The translations under genes were made by a program, and so were the position numbers. Shown here piece by piece: positions 24,961 through 33,583 of a stretch of 64,000 bases of DNA (position 1 is its first letter; each line of letters starts with the position of its first letter). The notes under the pieces were generated by a model. It was not told the origin of the DNA. It searched no databases and saw only the letters and a list, made by a program, of their open reading frames with translations. Source of the stretch: Bog-793 sp050013835 (lineage in GTDB: Bacteria; Actinomycetota; Acidimicrobiia; Acidimicrobiales; Bog-793); the NCBI GenBank assembly GCA_050013835.1, contig JBEKEM010000005.1, positions 62,001-126,000 on the forward strand, written 5' to 3'.

Positions 24961-25685
24961 GATCCTCCGCCGGACGGTAACGGCCGCCGCCGGGCGAGGG
25001 GCCGGCCGCCGGCGCGGGTGGCCACGATGACCTGGGCGATCCCGCCGTGGAGCGGGATCCGCGTCACCGCGTCGAAGCCGGCCGCGGCGACGAGCGCCGC
25101 CATCTCCGAGGGCGGCGGCAGGTAGGCGACCGAGCGCGGCAGGTAGCGGTAGGCGGGGCCGTCGGAGAGCAGGGCGCCGAGACGCGGGACCACCCCGTGG
25201 AACCAGACGCGGTGCCCGAGGGCGAGGAAGGTCGAGCGCGGCTCGTCGACCTCGAGGAGCGAGATCCGCCCGCCAGGCCGCACGACTCGTCCGATCTCGG
25301 CGAGTACGGCGCCGAGGTCGGCGAAGTTCCGCAGGGCGAAGCCGCAGACGAGACCGTCGGCGCATCCCGTGGCGATCGGCAGCATCTCCCCGTCGGCCCG
25401 GACGAGTGGCGTGGCGCCGGCGCGCGCGGCGGCGAGCATGTTGGCCGCGAAGTCGACGCCGACGGCGCGGTGGTCCGCGCGGGTGAGCTCGCGGCAGAGA
25501 TCGCCGGTCCCGCAGGCGAGGTCGACGACGACCGAGGGCGGCGCCAGCTCGAGCGCCGCGACGGCACGTTTCCGCCAGGTGCGGTCGAGGCCGAGCGAGA
25601 TGAGCCGGTTCATGAGGTCGTAGCGGGGCGCGATCCGGTCGAACATCGCCTGGACGGCGATGGCTTTCTCGGCACCGCGCGGCAT
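24957..25685 (-). CDS. menG: Demethylmenaquinone methyltransferase
   Basis: Methylates demethylmenaquinone with SAM, the last step of menaquinone synthesis. 242 residues beginning with the UbiE/MenG signature VQAMFDRIAPRYDLMNRLISLGLDRTWRK split across residues 12-40, then motif I VVVDLACGTGDLCREL, FALRNFADLGAVLAEIGRVVRPGG and YLPRSVAYLPPPSEMAALV. The C-terminal 20 residues are Arg/Pro rich. ATG 25685 is chosen because it directly precedes the conserved block. Overlaps menF by four bases. Confidence 0.93.
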   Translation of the reverse strand: MPRGAEKAIAVQAMFDRIAPRYDLMNRLISLGLDRTWRKRAVAALELAPPSVVVDLACGTGDLCRELTRADHRAVGVDFAANMLAAARAGATPLVRADGEMLPIATGCADGLVCGFALRNFADLGAVLAEIGRVVRPGGRISLLEVDEPRSTFLALGHRVWFHGVVPRLGALLSDGPAYRYLPRSVAYLPPPSEMAALVAAAGFDAVTRIPLHGGIAQVIVATRAGGRPLARRRPLPSGGGS

Positions 25686-25747
25686 GGGCTCGTCCGGCGG
25701 AACGGTACCCCGCCGGGCGGGATCTTCATCGGAGCGGGGTTCGGGGT

Positions 25748-26116
25748 TCAGCGGTACCAGAGCCTGAAGTAGTCGCGGCTTCGGGAATGGAGGAGAAGGG
25801 CGACGAGCGCGATCTGGAAGATCACGGCGAGGATCCCCGCGCTGAGGAGCCCGGCGACGGCGACGAGGAGGACGAGCGGGATCGCCGCCGCGAGGAGCGC
25901 CACCACGTAGCCCCAGCGCCTTTCGTTGGCGATCCCGTAGGCGCCGACGCCCTCGGCGACGGCCAGTATCAACGCGTAGTGCCCCGACCCGCCGACGAGA
26001 AGACCCGAGACGAGGCCGAGGAAGGCGCTCCAGTAGAGCAGCAGGGCCGCGATCTGCAGCGTCTGTGGCTGGCGGGCTGGGAACCAGTGTCGCTCGCGGG
26101 GGGGCAGGGTGATCAC
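25748..26116 (-). CDS. Small integral membrane protein, unknown function
   Basis: 122 residues, GTG start. About four hydrophobic helices: LQIAALLLYWSAFLGLVSGL, YALILAVAEGVGAYGI, GYVVALLAAAIPLVLLVAVAGL and AGILAVIFQIALVALLLHS, ending in a basic tail SRSRDYFRLWYR. No family recognised. It lies 62 bases upstream of menG on the same strand and could be in the same transcript. Confidence 0.7.
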   Translation of the reverse strand: MITLPPRERHWFPARQPQTLQIAALLLYWSAFLGLVSGLLVGGSGHYALILAVAEGVGAYGIANERRWGYVVALLAAAIPLVLLVAVAGLLSAGILAVIFQIALVALLLHSRSRDYFRLWYR

Positions 26117-26264
26117 GACCCCAGTCTGCCAGCAGGCGGGACGAACCGACCGGCGGGCAGTGGGCTAGCTCGATCTGGGTGGCTAGCTGCAACTCGAGCA
26201 GGTCATGCCAGAATGAGTGTGTCGAATGAAGCCTGTTCCTTAGCGGAGCGGAGGCGCGGCGCCG

Positions 26265-26840
26265 ATGGTTGCGAGACGAACGGCTGCAGTTGTGATCGCG
26301 CTTGCGATGATCGTTGGCGCGACCTATGCGGGCGCAGCGGCCGCAAGCTCCCCAGAAACCAAGACGACGCCCGCACTGGATTCGAGCAGCCGAGCGCACA
26401 CCGCAGTCCCCGGCTGCAAAGCAACCGACATCGTGTTGGGATCGTCGACGTCAGGCTTCGGATTCGCATCGCAGGGGTACCAGTTGATCGATGTCCAGCA
26501 GCGAATTCGAAATGTGGGTGTGACGTGTGCGTTTGTCGTACCCAAACAGGTTCGAGTCGGAAGGACAAAAGGAGCACTCACCCTGGTTCCAATCACGAAC
26601 TCGGGTTACGCGCGGTCCTCGATGCTGAAGCACGGGCGGGTTGCAACGATCGTCCTTGGATCCTGGTGGCCGCTCCCGGCTTCTGTCCGATCGCCGAATT
26701 CATGCCACTCAAACATCTCAGCGGTGACTCGAGTGGAAATTCCCCTTTCGGGATCGTTGCTGAAGATCTCTTTGCCGAGGACCTGGCACTTGGTCTGCAC
26801 CACTTCGGCGAGCCTCTCGATCAGTGTTGACCTCAGTTGA
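26265..26840 (+). CDS. Secreted protein resembling DUF4232-type domains
   Basis: 191 residues from ATG 26265, preceded by GGAGGCG about 10 bases upstream. Signal peptide RRTAAVVIALAMIVGATYAGA is cut near AAA. The mature part has one long domain with conserved-looking GCKATDIVLGSS, VQQRIRNVGVTCAFVVP and SCHSN and a final CTTSASLSISVDL; three cysteines. The pattern (C at start, 'N-V-G-x-x-C', Gly/Pro turns) is like actinobacterial DUF4232 extracellular beta-sandwich proteins, but that is a weak match by eye. Codon use is noticeably less G/C at third positions than in neighbours, suggesting more recent arrival. Confidence 0.65.
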   Translation: MVARRTAAVVIALAMIVGATYAGAAAASSPETKTTPALDSSSRAHTAVPGCKATDIVLGSSTSGFGFASQGYQLIDVQQRIRNVGVTCAFVVPKQVRVGRTKGALTLVPITNSGYARSSMLKHGRVATIVLGSWWPLPASVRSPNSCHSNISAVTRVEIPLSGSLLKISLPRTWHLVCTTSASLSISVDLS

Positions 26841-26906
26841 TGGGCTGGAGGTCAGCGACAATTGTGTGAGCTTCTCCCGGGTTCGTCGACAGCGGCGCGA
26901 GCCCGA

Positions 26907-26928
26907 AAGGCCGCTCGCAAGCGGCCTT
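26907..26928. terminator. Hairpin terminator, 9-bp perfect stem
   Basis: AAGGCCGCT (26907-26915) pairs exactly with AGCGGCCTT (26920-26928) around a 4-base loop, 66 bases past the stop of the secreted protein gene. No T-run follows (TTAACGGG). Confidence 0.6.
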
Positions 26929-27027
26929 AACGGGATGGCTTGACACGACGACTTGGTCAGGGACTGCTCAAACTGGCCCACTATCGACCGGCGGAGACAC
27001 CCGCCGGCTGGGATGGGACGATGGGTG

Positions 27028-27471
27028 ATGGCCTACTACCGGAAACCGGGCTGGTTCACCGTCCACATCTTCAACGGCGGCATCACTCTCGCCGCCCGGC
27101 TGGGGCTGAGCGTCCGGGGCACCCGCCTCCTGCGGGTGCGCGGCCGGGCGACCGGCGAGTGGCGGCGGGTGCCCGTGAACCTGCTCTCGCTCGACGGGCG
27201 CCGCTACCTGGTCGGGGTGCGCGGCGAGACCGAGTGGGCGCGCAACCTGCGCGCCGCCGGTTCCGGCGAGCTGGTGCTCGGCCGACGGGTGGAGCCGTTC
27301 GCGGCTGAGGAGCTCGCCGATGCCGCCAAGGTTGAGGTCCTGCGCGCCTACCTCACGCGCTGGGGGGCGGAGGTCGCCGTCTTCTTCGACGGCGTACGGG
27401 CCGATTCGGCCGAGGAGGAGCTGCACCGGGTCGCCCAACGCCACCCGGTGTTCCTCGTTTCGCCGACCTAG
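27028..27471 (+). CDS. Nitroreductase/deazaflavin (F420)-dependent oxidoreductase family protein
   Basis: 147 residues of the Ddn-like split beta-barrel fold that binds deazaflavin F420: RGTRLLRVRGRATGEWRRVPVNLL (the conserved 'TTGRKSGRxRxxPL' type block), RYLVGVRGETEWARNLRAAG with the W-x-x-N-L signature, and LVLGRRVEPFAAEEL. Members reduce quinones or nitro compounds, or have unknown roles. ATG 27028 is preferred because it starts right before the conserved YYRKPGW; an ATG at 27013 is possible. It converges with and overlaps rlmN by four bases. Confidence 0.85.
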   Translation: MAYYRKPGWFTVHIFNGGITLAARLGLSVRGTRLLRVRGRATGEWRRVPVNLLSLDGRRYLVGVRGETEWARNLRAAGSGELVLGRRVEPFAAEELADAAKVEVLRAYLTRWGAEVAVFFDGVRADSAEEELHRVAQRHPVFLVSPT

Positions 27472-28541
27472 CCCTCGAGAGCCCCTTCGTCGCTGGTCGC
27501 GGGGGCGGCGGGTCGCACGTGCCGCACGGCGGCGAGCTGGCCGCAGGCGGCGTCGATGGCGCGGCCCCGGGTCCGGCGCACCGTGGCGTTGACGCCTCGT
27601 CCGTCGAGGCGCGCCCGGAAGGCGAGGACGCGGGCCCGCGGCGAACCAGCGAGGCCGCGCGCGGTCCCGCCGGGTGTCGGGTTGAGCGGGATGAGGTTGA
27701 CGTGGGCACCCGACTCCCGGGCGAGCGTGGCGAGCTCGTCGGCGTCGCCGTCGGAGTCGTTCACCCCATCGATGAGGGCCCACTCGAAGGAGATCCGGCG
27801 GTGCGTCGCCGCCACGTAGTCGGCGCAGGCGGCCATCAGCGGGCCGAGCGGGTAGCGGCGGTTCAATGGTATGAGCTTGTCGCGGAGGTCGTCGTTGGCG
27901 GCGTGCAGCGAGACGGCGAGGTTGACCTGTCGCGGTGAGCCCGCCAGGCGCCGGATCCCGGGGATGACGCCGACGGTCGAAACGGTGACGTGCCGGGCGG
28001 CGAGGCCGAGATCGTCGACGATCCTCTCGACAGCGCGCCAGACGTTGTCGAAGTTGGCGAGCGGCTCGCCCATCCCCATGAAGACGACGTGGTCGAGCCG
28101 GCGTCCGGCCGACCGGGCGGCGCGTGCCGCCAGCACGACCTGCTCGACGATCTCGCCGGTCGAGAGGTGCCGGGTGAACCCGGCGTCGCCCGTGGCGCAG
28201 AACGAGCAGGCCATCGCGCACCCCGCCTGGGACGAGACGCAGACCGTCGAATGGCGCGGGTGGTGCATGAGGACGGCCTCGACGCTTGCGCCGTCGGCAA
28301 GGGAGAGGAGCCACTTCACCGTCGCTCCCCCGTCGGCGCTGAGCTCGCGCTCGACCCCGAGTGCGGCGGCGAAAGCGGGCAACACGGCGAGCCGTTGCCG
28401 CAGCGCCCGCGGCAGCACGCCCAGCTCGGCCGGATCGGCGAGGTGGGCGTAGAGCCCCTCCCACACTTGCGCGGCCCGGTAGCGAGGAAGGTCGGCGAGC
28501 AGGACGGCGACCTCGTCGCGGTCGAGGTCGTAGCGGCTCAT
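27468..28541 (-). CDS. rlmN: 23S rRNA (adenine-2503-C2)/tRNA methyltransferase RlmN
   Basis: Radical SAM enzyme that methylates C2 of A2503 in 23S rRNA (and A37 of some tRNAs). 357 residues. The [4Fe-4S] cluster motif CxxxCxxC is at C108, C112 and C115 in QAGCAMACSFCATGDAGF; VVFMGMGEPLANFDNV, VSLHAANDDLRDKLIP and EWALIDGVNDSDGDA are family blocks. The catalytic Cys is near the C-terminus (DAACGQLA). ATG 28541 overlaps the mshD stop (ATGA). Confidence 0.95.
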   Translation of the reverse strand: MSRYDLDRDEVAVLLADLPRYRAAQVWEGLYAHLADPAELGVLPRALRQRLAVLPAFAAALGVERELSADGGATVKWLLSLADGASVEAVLMHHPRHSTVCVSSQAGCAMACSFCATGDAGFTRHLSTGEIVEQVVLAARAARSAGRRLDHVVFMGMGEPLANFDNVWRAVERIVDDLGLAARHVTVSTVGVIPGIRRLAGSPRQVNLAVSLHAANDDLRDKLIPLNRRYPLGPLMAACADYVAATHRRISFEWALIDGVNDSDGDADELATLARESGAHVNLIPLNPTPGGTARGLAGSPRARVLAFRARLDGRGVNATVRRTRGRAIDAACGQLAAVRHVRPAAPATSDEGALEG

Positions 28542-29449
28542 CGCGCTGCCTCGACGCGGCCCACGTAGGCGCGGTCGTCGTGGTCGATCTCGAAGCCGGC
28601 GTCGCGGAACAGTCTGGTGGCCCGCACGTTGGCGGCGTCGACGTAGAGCATCGCCATCCGCAGCCCCTTGCCGGAAAGGTGGGCGAGCCCGGCGTGGAGC
28701 ATCGCCTGGCCGAGCCCGCGGTCCTGGGCGTCTGGGTCGACGCCGAGCACGTAGATCTCGCCGACCGGCGGCTCGAGATCGTGGACCTTGGTCCAGCAGA
28801 AAGCGAGCATCCGGCCGTCGCGTTCGTGGAGGAGCAGACCGGCCGGGTCGAACCACGGTGCGCGCTCGCGTCGGGCGAGCGTCTCGGGTCGCCACGCCCC
28901 CTGTTCCGGGTGCCCGGCGAAGGCGCGGTTGTTGAGCTCGAGGAAGGCGGGATCGTCGACCCCGGCCCGGAAGGGGCGAGTCGCGATCGGCTGTGACGGG
29001 ACCGCTTCAACAGGCAGCGGGCGGCGCATCTGGTGGAGCTGGCGCTCGGCCGTCATGCCGACCGAGGCGGCGATCCCGTCGCTCGTCACCGTCGGTAGTC
29101 GGACCCAACTTCGTACGAGGCCGCCGCCCTCACCGGCGACGAAGCCGAGCGCGGCGCGGCATAGGGACCGTCCGATCGAGAGGGCGTCGGTGGCGCCCGG
29201 GTCCAGCACGTAGGAGAGTCCCCAGGATTTGGACCCCCGGTCGAGTTGGGCATAGCCGACGAGCTCGGTCGCGTGCGGCAAGCGCGCGAGGAAGGCGGCA
29301 TCTCCCGCGGGTCGGCCGGCGACGAGCTCGCGCCAGGTCTCGTCGTCGAGGGGCCGATGGCCGAGCGCCTCCGTCGCCGCCGAGACGAGGGCGGCGATCC
29401 CCACCGCCTCCTCGTCGTCGCGGCGCAGCACCACCTCGACGCGGTCCAT
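28538..29449 (-). CDS. mshD: Mycothiol synthase
   Basis: Acetylates desacetylmycothiol (Cys-GlcN-Ins) to mycothiol, the actinobacterial thiol. Two tandem GNAT domains in 303 residues: a degenerate N-terminal one (ELVGYAQLDRGSKSWGLSYVL) and an active C-terminal one with NNRAFAGHPEQGAW, GEIYVLGVDPDAQDRGLGQAML and NVRATRLFRDAGFEI. The GLG loop and NNRAF motif are MshD hallmarks. ATG 29449 with a TACCCT box exactly 6 bases upstream; coupled to rlmN by a four-base overlap. Strong evidence that the host is an actinobacterium. Confidence 0.95.
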   Translation of the reverse strand: MDRVEVVLRRDDEEAVGIAALVSAATEALGHRPLDDETWRELVAGRPAGDAAFLARLPHATELVGYAQLDRGSKSWGLSYVLDPGATDALSIGRSLCRAALGFVAGEGGGLVRSWVRLPTVTSDGIAASVGMTAERQLHQMRRPLPVEAVPSQPIATRPFRAGVDDPAFLELNNRAFAGHPEQGAWRPETLARRERAPWFDPAGLLLHERDGRMLAFCWTKVHDLEPPVGEIYVLGVDPDAQDRGLGQAMLHAGLAHLSGKGLRMAMLYVDAANVRATRLFRDAGFEIDHDDRAYVGRVEAAR

Positions 29450-29455
29450 GGCCCG

Positions 29456-29461
29456 AGGGTA
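29456..29461 (-). promoter_or_regulatory. Probable -10 box of leaderless mshD promoter (TACCCT)
   Basis: On the minus strand TACCCT ends exactly 6 bases before the mshD ATG, matching the spacing at ppk1, argC and others. Confidence 0.45.
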
Positions 29462-29515
29462 CCGGCGGGAGGTGGGGAAGTGGGTGAGCGGTCGGTCTCA
29501 CTACGATCGGCCGCG

Positions 29516-30217
29516 GTGGCCAGACCGAGGAGCGCGGCAGCAAGGACGCGGGTCGTCGCCGAACGTCTCGCGGCGCAGTACCCGGGCGACGCCGCCTCGT
29601 TGTGCGCTCTCCGGCACGAAGGGGCGTTCCAGCTCCTGGTGGCGACGATCCTGTCGGCCCAGACGACCGACGAACGGGTGAACCAGGTCACCCCGGCGCT
29701 CTTCGCCGCCTACCCGACCCCGGAGGACCTCGCCGGAGCCGACCCGGACGCGCTCGAAGGCATCATCCGTTCGACGGGCTTCTTCCACGCCAAGGCGCGC
29801 AGCCTCATTGGCATGGCACAGGCGCTCGCCGAACGATTCGACGGTGCGGTGCCGCGGACGATCGAAGAGCTCGTCACCCTGCCCGGCGTCGGGCGCAAGA
29901 CTGCGAACGTCGTGCTTTCCGTCGCCTTCGGCCTGCCCGGGCTGCCGGTCGACACCCACGTCGGCCGACTGGCGCGCCGCCTCGGGTTGAGTGCCGCCGG
30001 AGATCCGGTGGTCGTCGAACACGACCTCTGCGCGCTCGTCCCGCCCGACGGGTGGGGCGCGCTGAGCGTTCGGCTGATCCTCCACGGGCGCAACGTGTGC
30101 GACGCCCGGCGGCCGCGCTGTGCAGCCTGCGCGCTCCTCGACGTCTGCCCGCGCGTCGGTGTCGGACCGGCAGCTCCGGCGACTCGACCGTCCCGTCGGT
30201 CACGGGACGGATCCTGA
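29516..30217 (+). CDS. nth: Endonuclease III (DNA glycosylase/AP lyase)
   Basis: Base-excision repair enzyme for oxidised pyrimidines. 233 residues from GTG 29516. The helix-hairpin-helix reads LPGVGRKTANVV with catalytic Lys K128, followed by catalytic Asp D146 in LPVDTHVGRL. The C-terminal [4Fe-4S] cluster has the classical C-x6-C-x2-C-x5-C pattern (CDARRPRC, CAAC, CALLDVC). It is divergent from mshD with a 66-base intergenic region. Confidence 0.95.
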   Translation: MARPRSAAARTRVVAERLAAQYPGDAASLCALRHEGAFQLLVATILSAQTTDERVNQVTPALFAAYPTPEDLAGADPDALEGIIRSTGFFHAKARSLIGMAQALAERFDGAVPRTIEELVTLPGVGRKTANVVLSVAFGLPGLPVDTHVGRLARRLGLSAAGDPVVVEHDLCALVPPDGWGALSVRLILHGRNVCDARRPRCAACALLDVCPRVGVGPAAPATRPSRRSRDGS

Positions 30218-30245
30218 AAGAGCCGACCGCCCGGGAATGCGGTGA

Positions 30246-30440
30246 CTAACGGCGAGGGGAGTTGATGAGTCGGGAGAGCCGTCTCGTCGCGCCGGCGAGA
30301 GCTCGCTCGACGGCGTAGAGCTCTGCGGCGGTTTCGTCCTCCTTGCGGGCCTTGGCAGCGTCGCCCATCTTCCCGACCCGGCGCGCGAGCGCTTCAATCG
30401 ATTCTGCCATCGAGGCGAGTTCGGAGTAGTCGACCGGCAT
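30246..30440 (-). CDS. Small alpha-helical protein, unknown function
   Basis: 64 residues, no signal or membrane segment. SELASMAESIEALARRVGKM and DETAAELYAVERALAGATRR read as two amphipathic helices with heptad-like spacing, so a small coiled-coil or helical hairpin is likely. ATG at 30440 is divergent from hisD, 59 bases away. The regular composition and clean start and stop between two real genes argue for a true small gene; no family recognised. Confidence 0.55.
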   Translation of the reverse strand: MPVDYSELASMAESIEALARRVGKMGDAAKARKEDETAAELYAVERALAGATRRLSRLINSPRR

Positions 30441-30499
30441 CCCCCTATCCTTACCGCTTCGAATGGGGGGCAGATCGGTCGTTCGCTACGCTCGGCGTC

Positions 30500-31801
30500 G
30501 TGCTCACCAGGCTCGACTTGCGCGGGACATCGCCCGGCGTGCCGGAGAACCTTCCCCGTCCGGACCAGGCGGGTGACGAACCCGTCGCCGAGGTGCGGGC
30601 GATCCTCGCGGACGTGCGGGCACGCGGCGACGAGGCCCTGCGCGAGCTGACCAGGCATTTCGACGGCATCGAGCTCGGCGAGCTGCGCGTGCCCGCCGTC
30701 GACGTCGCCGCCGCCCCCGGCCGGATCGACGGCGGGCTCGCCGCCTCGCTGCGTGCCGCCGCAGCCGCCATCGAGGCCTTCCACCGGTACGGACTCGCCA
30801 AGCCGAAGACCTTTGTATACGACGGCGTCGAGATCACCGATCTACTCCTCCCGGTCGACCGGGCCGGCGTCTACGCCCCGGGGGGCCGGGCGACCTATCC
30901 GTCGAGCGTGCTCATGACGGCGATCCCGGCGCGTGTCGCCGGCGTCGGCTCGATCGCCTGCTGCGCGCCGCCGGGCCCGGACGGGTCGGTGCCGCGCGCG
31001 ATCCTCGCCGCGGCGGCGATCGCCGGCGTCGACGAGGTCTACCGCGTCGGTGGGGCCCAGGCGATCGCCGCCCTCGCCTACGGGACCGAGTCGATCCCCA
31101 GGGTCGACGTCGTCGTGGGACCGGGATCGAAATGGGTCTCGCTCGCCGAGCGCGAGGTGCGCGGCACGGTCGGCGTGCCGGCTGCCTTCGCCGGGCCCTC
31201 GGAGGTCGTCGTCGTCGCCGACGACTCGGCCCCCGTCGACTGGGCCGCCATCGACGTCATCGTCCAGGCCGAGCACGGCCCGGACGGGTTCGCCTGGCTT
31301 GTGACATGGTCGGAGTCCGCCGCCTCCGCCATCGACGAGGCGGTCGCGCGCCTCGTCGCCGCATCGCCGCGGCGCGACGAGACCCGGGCGGCGCTCGGTT
31401 CGGGCGGCTACGCCGTGCTCGTCGACGGGCCGGAGCACGCGATGGCCGTCGTGAACGCCATCGCCCCGGAGCACCTCGAGCTGATGGTCACCGACGCCGA
31501 GTCCCTCGTGCCACTCGTGCGCCACGCCGGGGCGGTCTTCGTCGGCCCGTTCGCGCCGGCCTCGTTCGGCGACTACCTTGCCGGGCCGAGCCACGTGCTG
31601 CCGACGTTCGGCACGGCGCGCTTCTCCTCCGTGCTTGGTACCGAGGACTTCCTGCGCCGCGCGCACGCGATCCGCTTCGACGAGCGTGCCGCCGCCCGGG
31701 TCGCGGCGGACGTCGCGGCCATCGCCGACGCCGAGGGGCTCCCCGCCCACGCCGAGTCGGCGCGGCTGCGCGTCGGCCGGCCGACCTGGAGCGCGCGGTG
31801 A
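30500..31801 (+). CDS. hisD: Histidinol dehydrogenase
   Basis: Oxidises L-histidinol twice to L-histidine with NAD+, last step of histidine synthesis. 433 residues, full length. Family blocks: PVDRAGVYAPGGRATYPSSV, VDEVYRVGGAQAIAALAYGT, VGPGSKWVSLAEREVRG, the zinc-binding EHGPDGFAWLVT and APEHLEL, and AGPSHVLPT. GTG start with a TACGCT box 7 bases upstream. First gene of hisDCBHAF; its stop overlaps hisC (GTGA). Confidence 0.97.
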   Translation: MLTRLDLRGTSPGVPENLPRPDQAGDEPVAEVRAILADVRARGDEALRELTRHFDGIELGELRVPAVDVAAAPGRIDGGLAASLRAAAAAIEAFHRYGLAKPKTFVYDGVEITDLLLPVDRAGVYAPGGRATYPSSVLMTAIPARVAGVGSIACCAPPGPDGSVPRAILAAAAIAGVDEVYRVGGAQAIAALAYGTESIPRVDVVVGPGSKWVSLAEREVRGTVGVPAAFAGPSEVVVVADDSAPVDWAAIDVIVQAEHGPDGFAWLVTWSESAASAIDEAVARLVAASPRRDETRAALGSGGYAVLVDGPEHAMAVVNAIAPEHLELMVTDAESLVPLVRHAGAVFVGPFAPASFGDYLAGPSHVLPTFGTARFSSVLGTEDFLRRAHAIRFDERAAARVAADVAAIADAEGLPAHAESARLRVGRPTWSAR

Positions 31802-32898
31802 CGCGGCACGACGCCCAGCCGCCCCGGTCGGCGCCGCGCCCGGGGGGGGTGCCGTGGTCCGGCTACCACTCCCCGCAGGTCGACGTGGCGGTCCGGCTGA
31901 ACACGAACGAGGCCCCGGAACCGCCGCCCGCCGAGTTCGTCGCCGCCCTCCAGGCCGCCGTGGGGGACGTCGAGCTGAATCGCTACCCCGACCGGCAAGC
32001 GACGGGACTACGGGCCGCCATCGCCTCCCAGCACGGGCTCGCGACGGAGCAGGTCTTCTGCGCCAACGGCTCGAACGAGGTGATCCAGTCGCTCCTCCTC
32101 GCCTACGGCGGGCCGGGGCGCAGCTGCGCCCTGTTCGAGCCGACCTACGCCCTGCACGCCCACATCGCCCGGCTCACCTCGACGCCCGTCGTCGAAGGCG
32201 AGCGGGACGCCGGCTACCTCGTCTCGCCCGCCGAGCTCGACCGCGTGCTGCGAGCGGCGGCGTCGGCGGGGGAGGGCGAGCCCGCGGTCGTCTTTCTGTG
32301 CTCGCCGAACAACCCGACGGGGATCGTCGAGCCGGACGCGACCCTCGAAGCGGTGCTCGCGGCCGCCCCCGGCCTCGTCGTCGTCGACGAGGCCTACGTC
32401 CAGTTCGCCCGCCGTTCGTTGCTCGGGCTCCTCGCCACCCAGGCGAACCTCGTCCTGCTGCGGACGTTCTCCAAGACCTGGTCGCTCGCCGCCCTCCGCC
32501 TCGGTTACGCCCTGGCCGCTGCCGAGGTGGTCGAGGCGCTCTTCGCCGCGGCGCTCCCGTACCACGTCGACGCCGTGAAACAGGCCGCGGGGATCGCCGC
32601 CCTGGGCTTCACGGAGGCGATGGACGCCCGCGTCGCCCGCATCGTCGCCGAGCGGGCGCGCGTGCTGGCGGGGCTCGGGAACCTCGGGCTCGCCGCCGTG
32701 CCCTCGGAGGCGAACTTCATCCTCTTCTCGACCGGCGAGCACGACGCTCACGCGGTGTGGGAGGCGCTCGTCGCGCGCTCGGTCCTCGTGCGGGACCTCT
32801 CGGGCTGGCCGCGTCTCGCCGGCCACCTGCGGGTGACGGTCGGCACGGCGGCCGAGAACGACGCCTTCCTTGCCGCGCTCGCCGACGTGATCGGCTGA
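31798..32898 (+). CDS. hisC: Histidinol-phosphate aminotransferase
   Basis: PLP enzyme converting imidazoleacetol phosphate and glutamate to histidinol phosphate. 366 residues. RLNTNEAPEPPPAEF and NRYPDRQATGLRAAIA bind substrate and cofactor, CSPNNPTGIV and VVDEAYVQFA line the PLP site, and the Schiff-base Lys is K226 in TFSKTWSLAALRLGYA. GTG start overlaps the hisD stop by four bases. In some actinobacteria this family also serves aromatic aminotransfer. Confidence 0.95.
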   Translation: MTRHDAQPPRSAPRPGGVPWSGYHSPQVDVAVRLNTNEAPEPPPAEFVAALQAAVGDVELNRYPDRQATGLRAAIASQHGLATEQVFCANGSNEVIQSLLLAYGGPGRSCALFEPTYALHAHIARLTSTPVVEGERDAGYLVSPAELDRVLRAAASAGEGEPAVVFLCSPNNPTGIVEPDATLEAVLAAAPGLVVVDEAYVQFARRSLLGLLATQANLVLLRTFSKTWSLAALRLGYALAAAEVVEALFAAALPYHVDAVKQAAGIAALGFTEAMDARVARIVAERARVLAGLGNLGLAAVPSEANFILFSTGEHDAHAVWEALVARSVLVRDLSGWPRLAGHLRVTVGTAAENDAFLAALADVIG

Positions 32899-32956
32899 CC
32901 GGCCGTCCGGCCGCCCGAACCGCCAGGGCACCGGGGTGACGCGCGAGGCTGTGCCC

Positions 32957-33580
32957 ATGGCGACAGCTGACAACCCCATGGCGTCCCCGCACCGCCGCGC
33001 CGCCCGGCACCGCAAGACGCGGGAGAGCGAGATCGCCGTCGAGGTCGACCTCGACGGGAGCGGCCGCATCGAGGTCACGACGGGTCTGCCCTTTTTCGAC
33101 CACATGCTCAGCCAGCTCGGCACGCACGGCGGGCTCGACCTCGTCGTCCGGGCGACGGGCGATCTGGAGGTCGACGCCCACCACACCGTCGAGGACACCG
33201 GGATCGCCCTCGGCGAGGCGCTGGCGGCCGCGTTCGGGGACAAGGCGGGTATCCGCCGCTTCGCGTCGGTCGCCGTGCCGCTCGATGAGGCGCTGGTCGA
33301 GGCGGCGCTCGACGTCTCGGGTCGGGCGTACCTCCACTACGAGATCGACTTCGCGCCCGACACGCCGGGGCTCGGCTCGCCGCCTTTCGACCCACAACTC
33401 GCCGAGGAGTTCTGGCGCGCCCTCGTCACCGCCTGGGCCGTGACGCTGCACGTCTCCCGCCGGTACGGCAAGAACACCCACCACGTGTTGGAGGCGTCGT
33501 TCAAGGCGGTCGCCCGGGCACTTTCTGACGCCAAGCGGCTCGAGGGGGCGGAAGTTCCCTCGACCAAAGGGATCCTCTAG
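32957..33580 (+). CDS. hisB: Imidazoleglycerol-phosphate dehydratase
   Basis: Mn-dependent dehydratase, 207 residues from ATG 32957; a GTG at 32936 in the same frame would add seven residues. Two internally repeated halves with the metal motifs HHTVEDTGIALGEAL and KNTHHVLEASFKAVARAL, and the active-site FFDHMLSQLGTHGG. It is the mono-functional type without the phosphatase domain of E. coli HisB. Gap of 58 bases after hisC, 3 bases before hisH. Confidence 0.95.
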   Translation: MATADNPMASPHRRAARHRKTRESEIAVEVDLDGSGRIEVTTGLPFFDHMLSQLGTHGGLDLVVRATGDLEVDAHHTVEDTGIALGEALAAAFGDKAGIRRFASVAVPLDEALVEAALDVSGRAYLHYEIDFAPDTPGLGSPPFDPQLAEEFWRALVTAWAVTLHVSRRYGKNTHHVLEASFKAVARALSDAKRLEGAEVPSTKGIL

Positions 33581-33583
33581 CCC

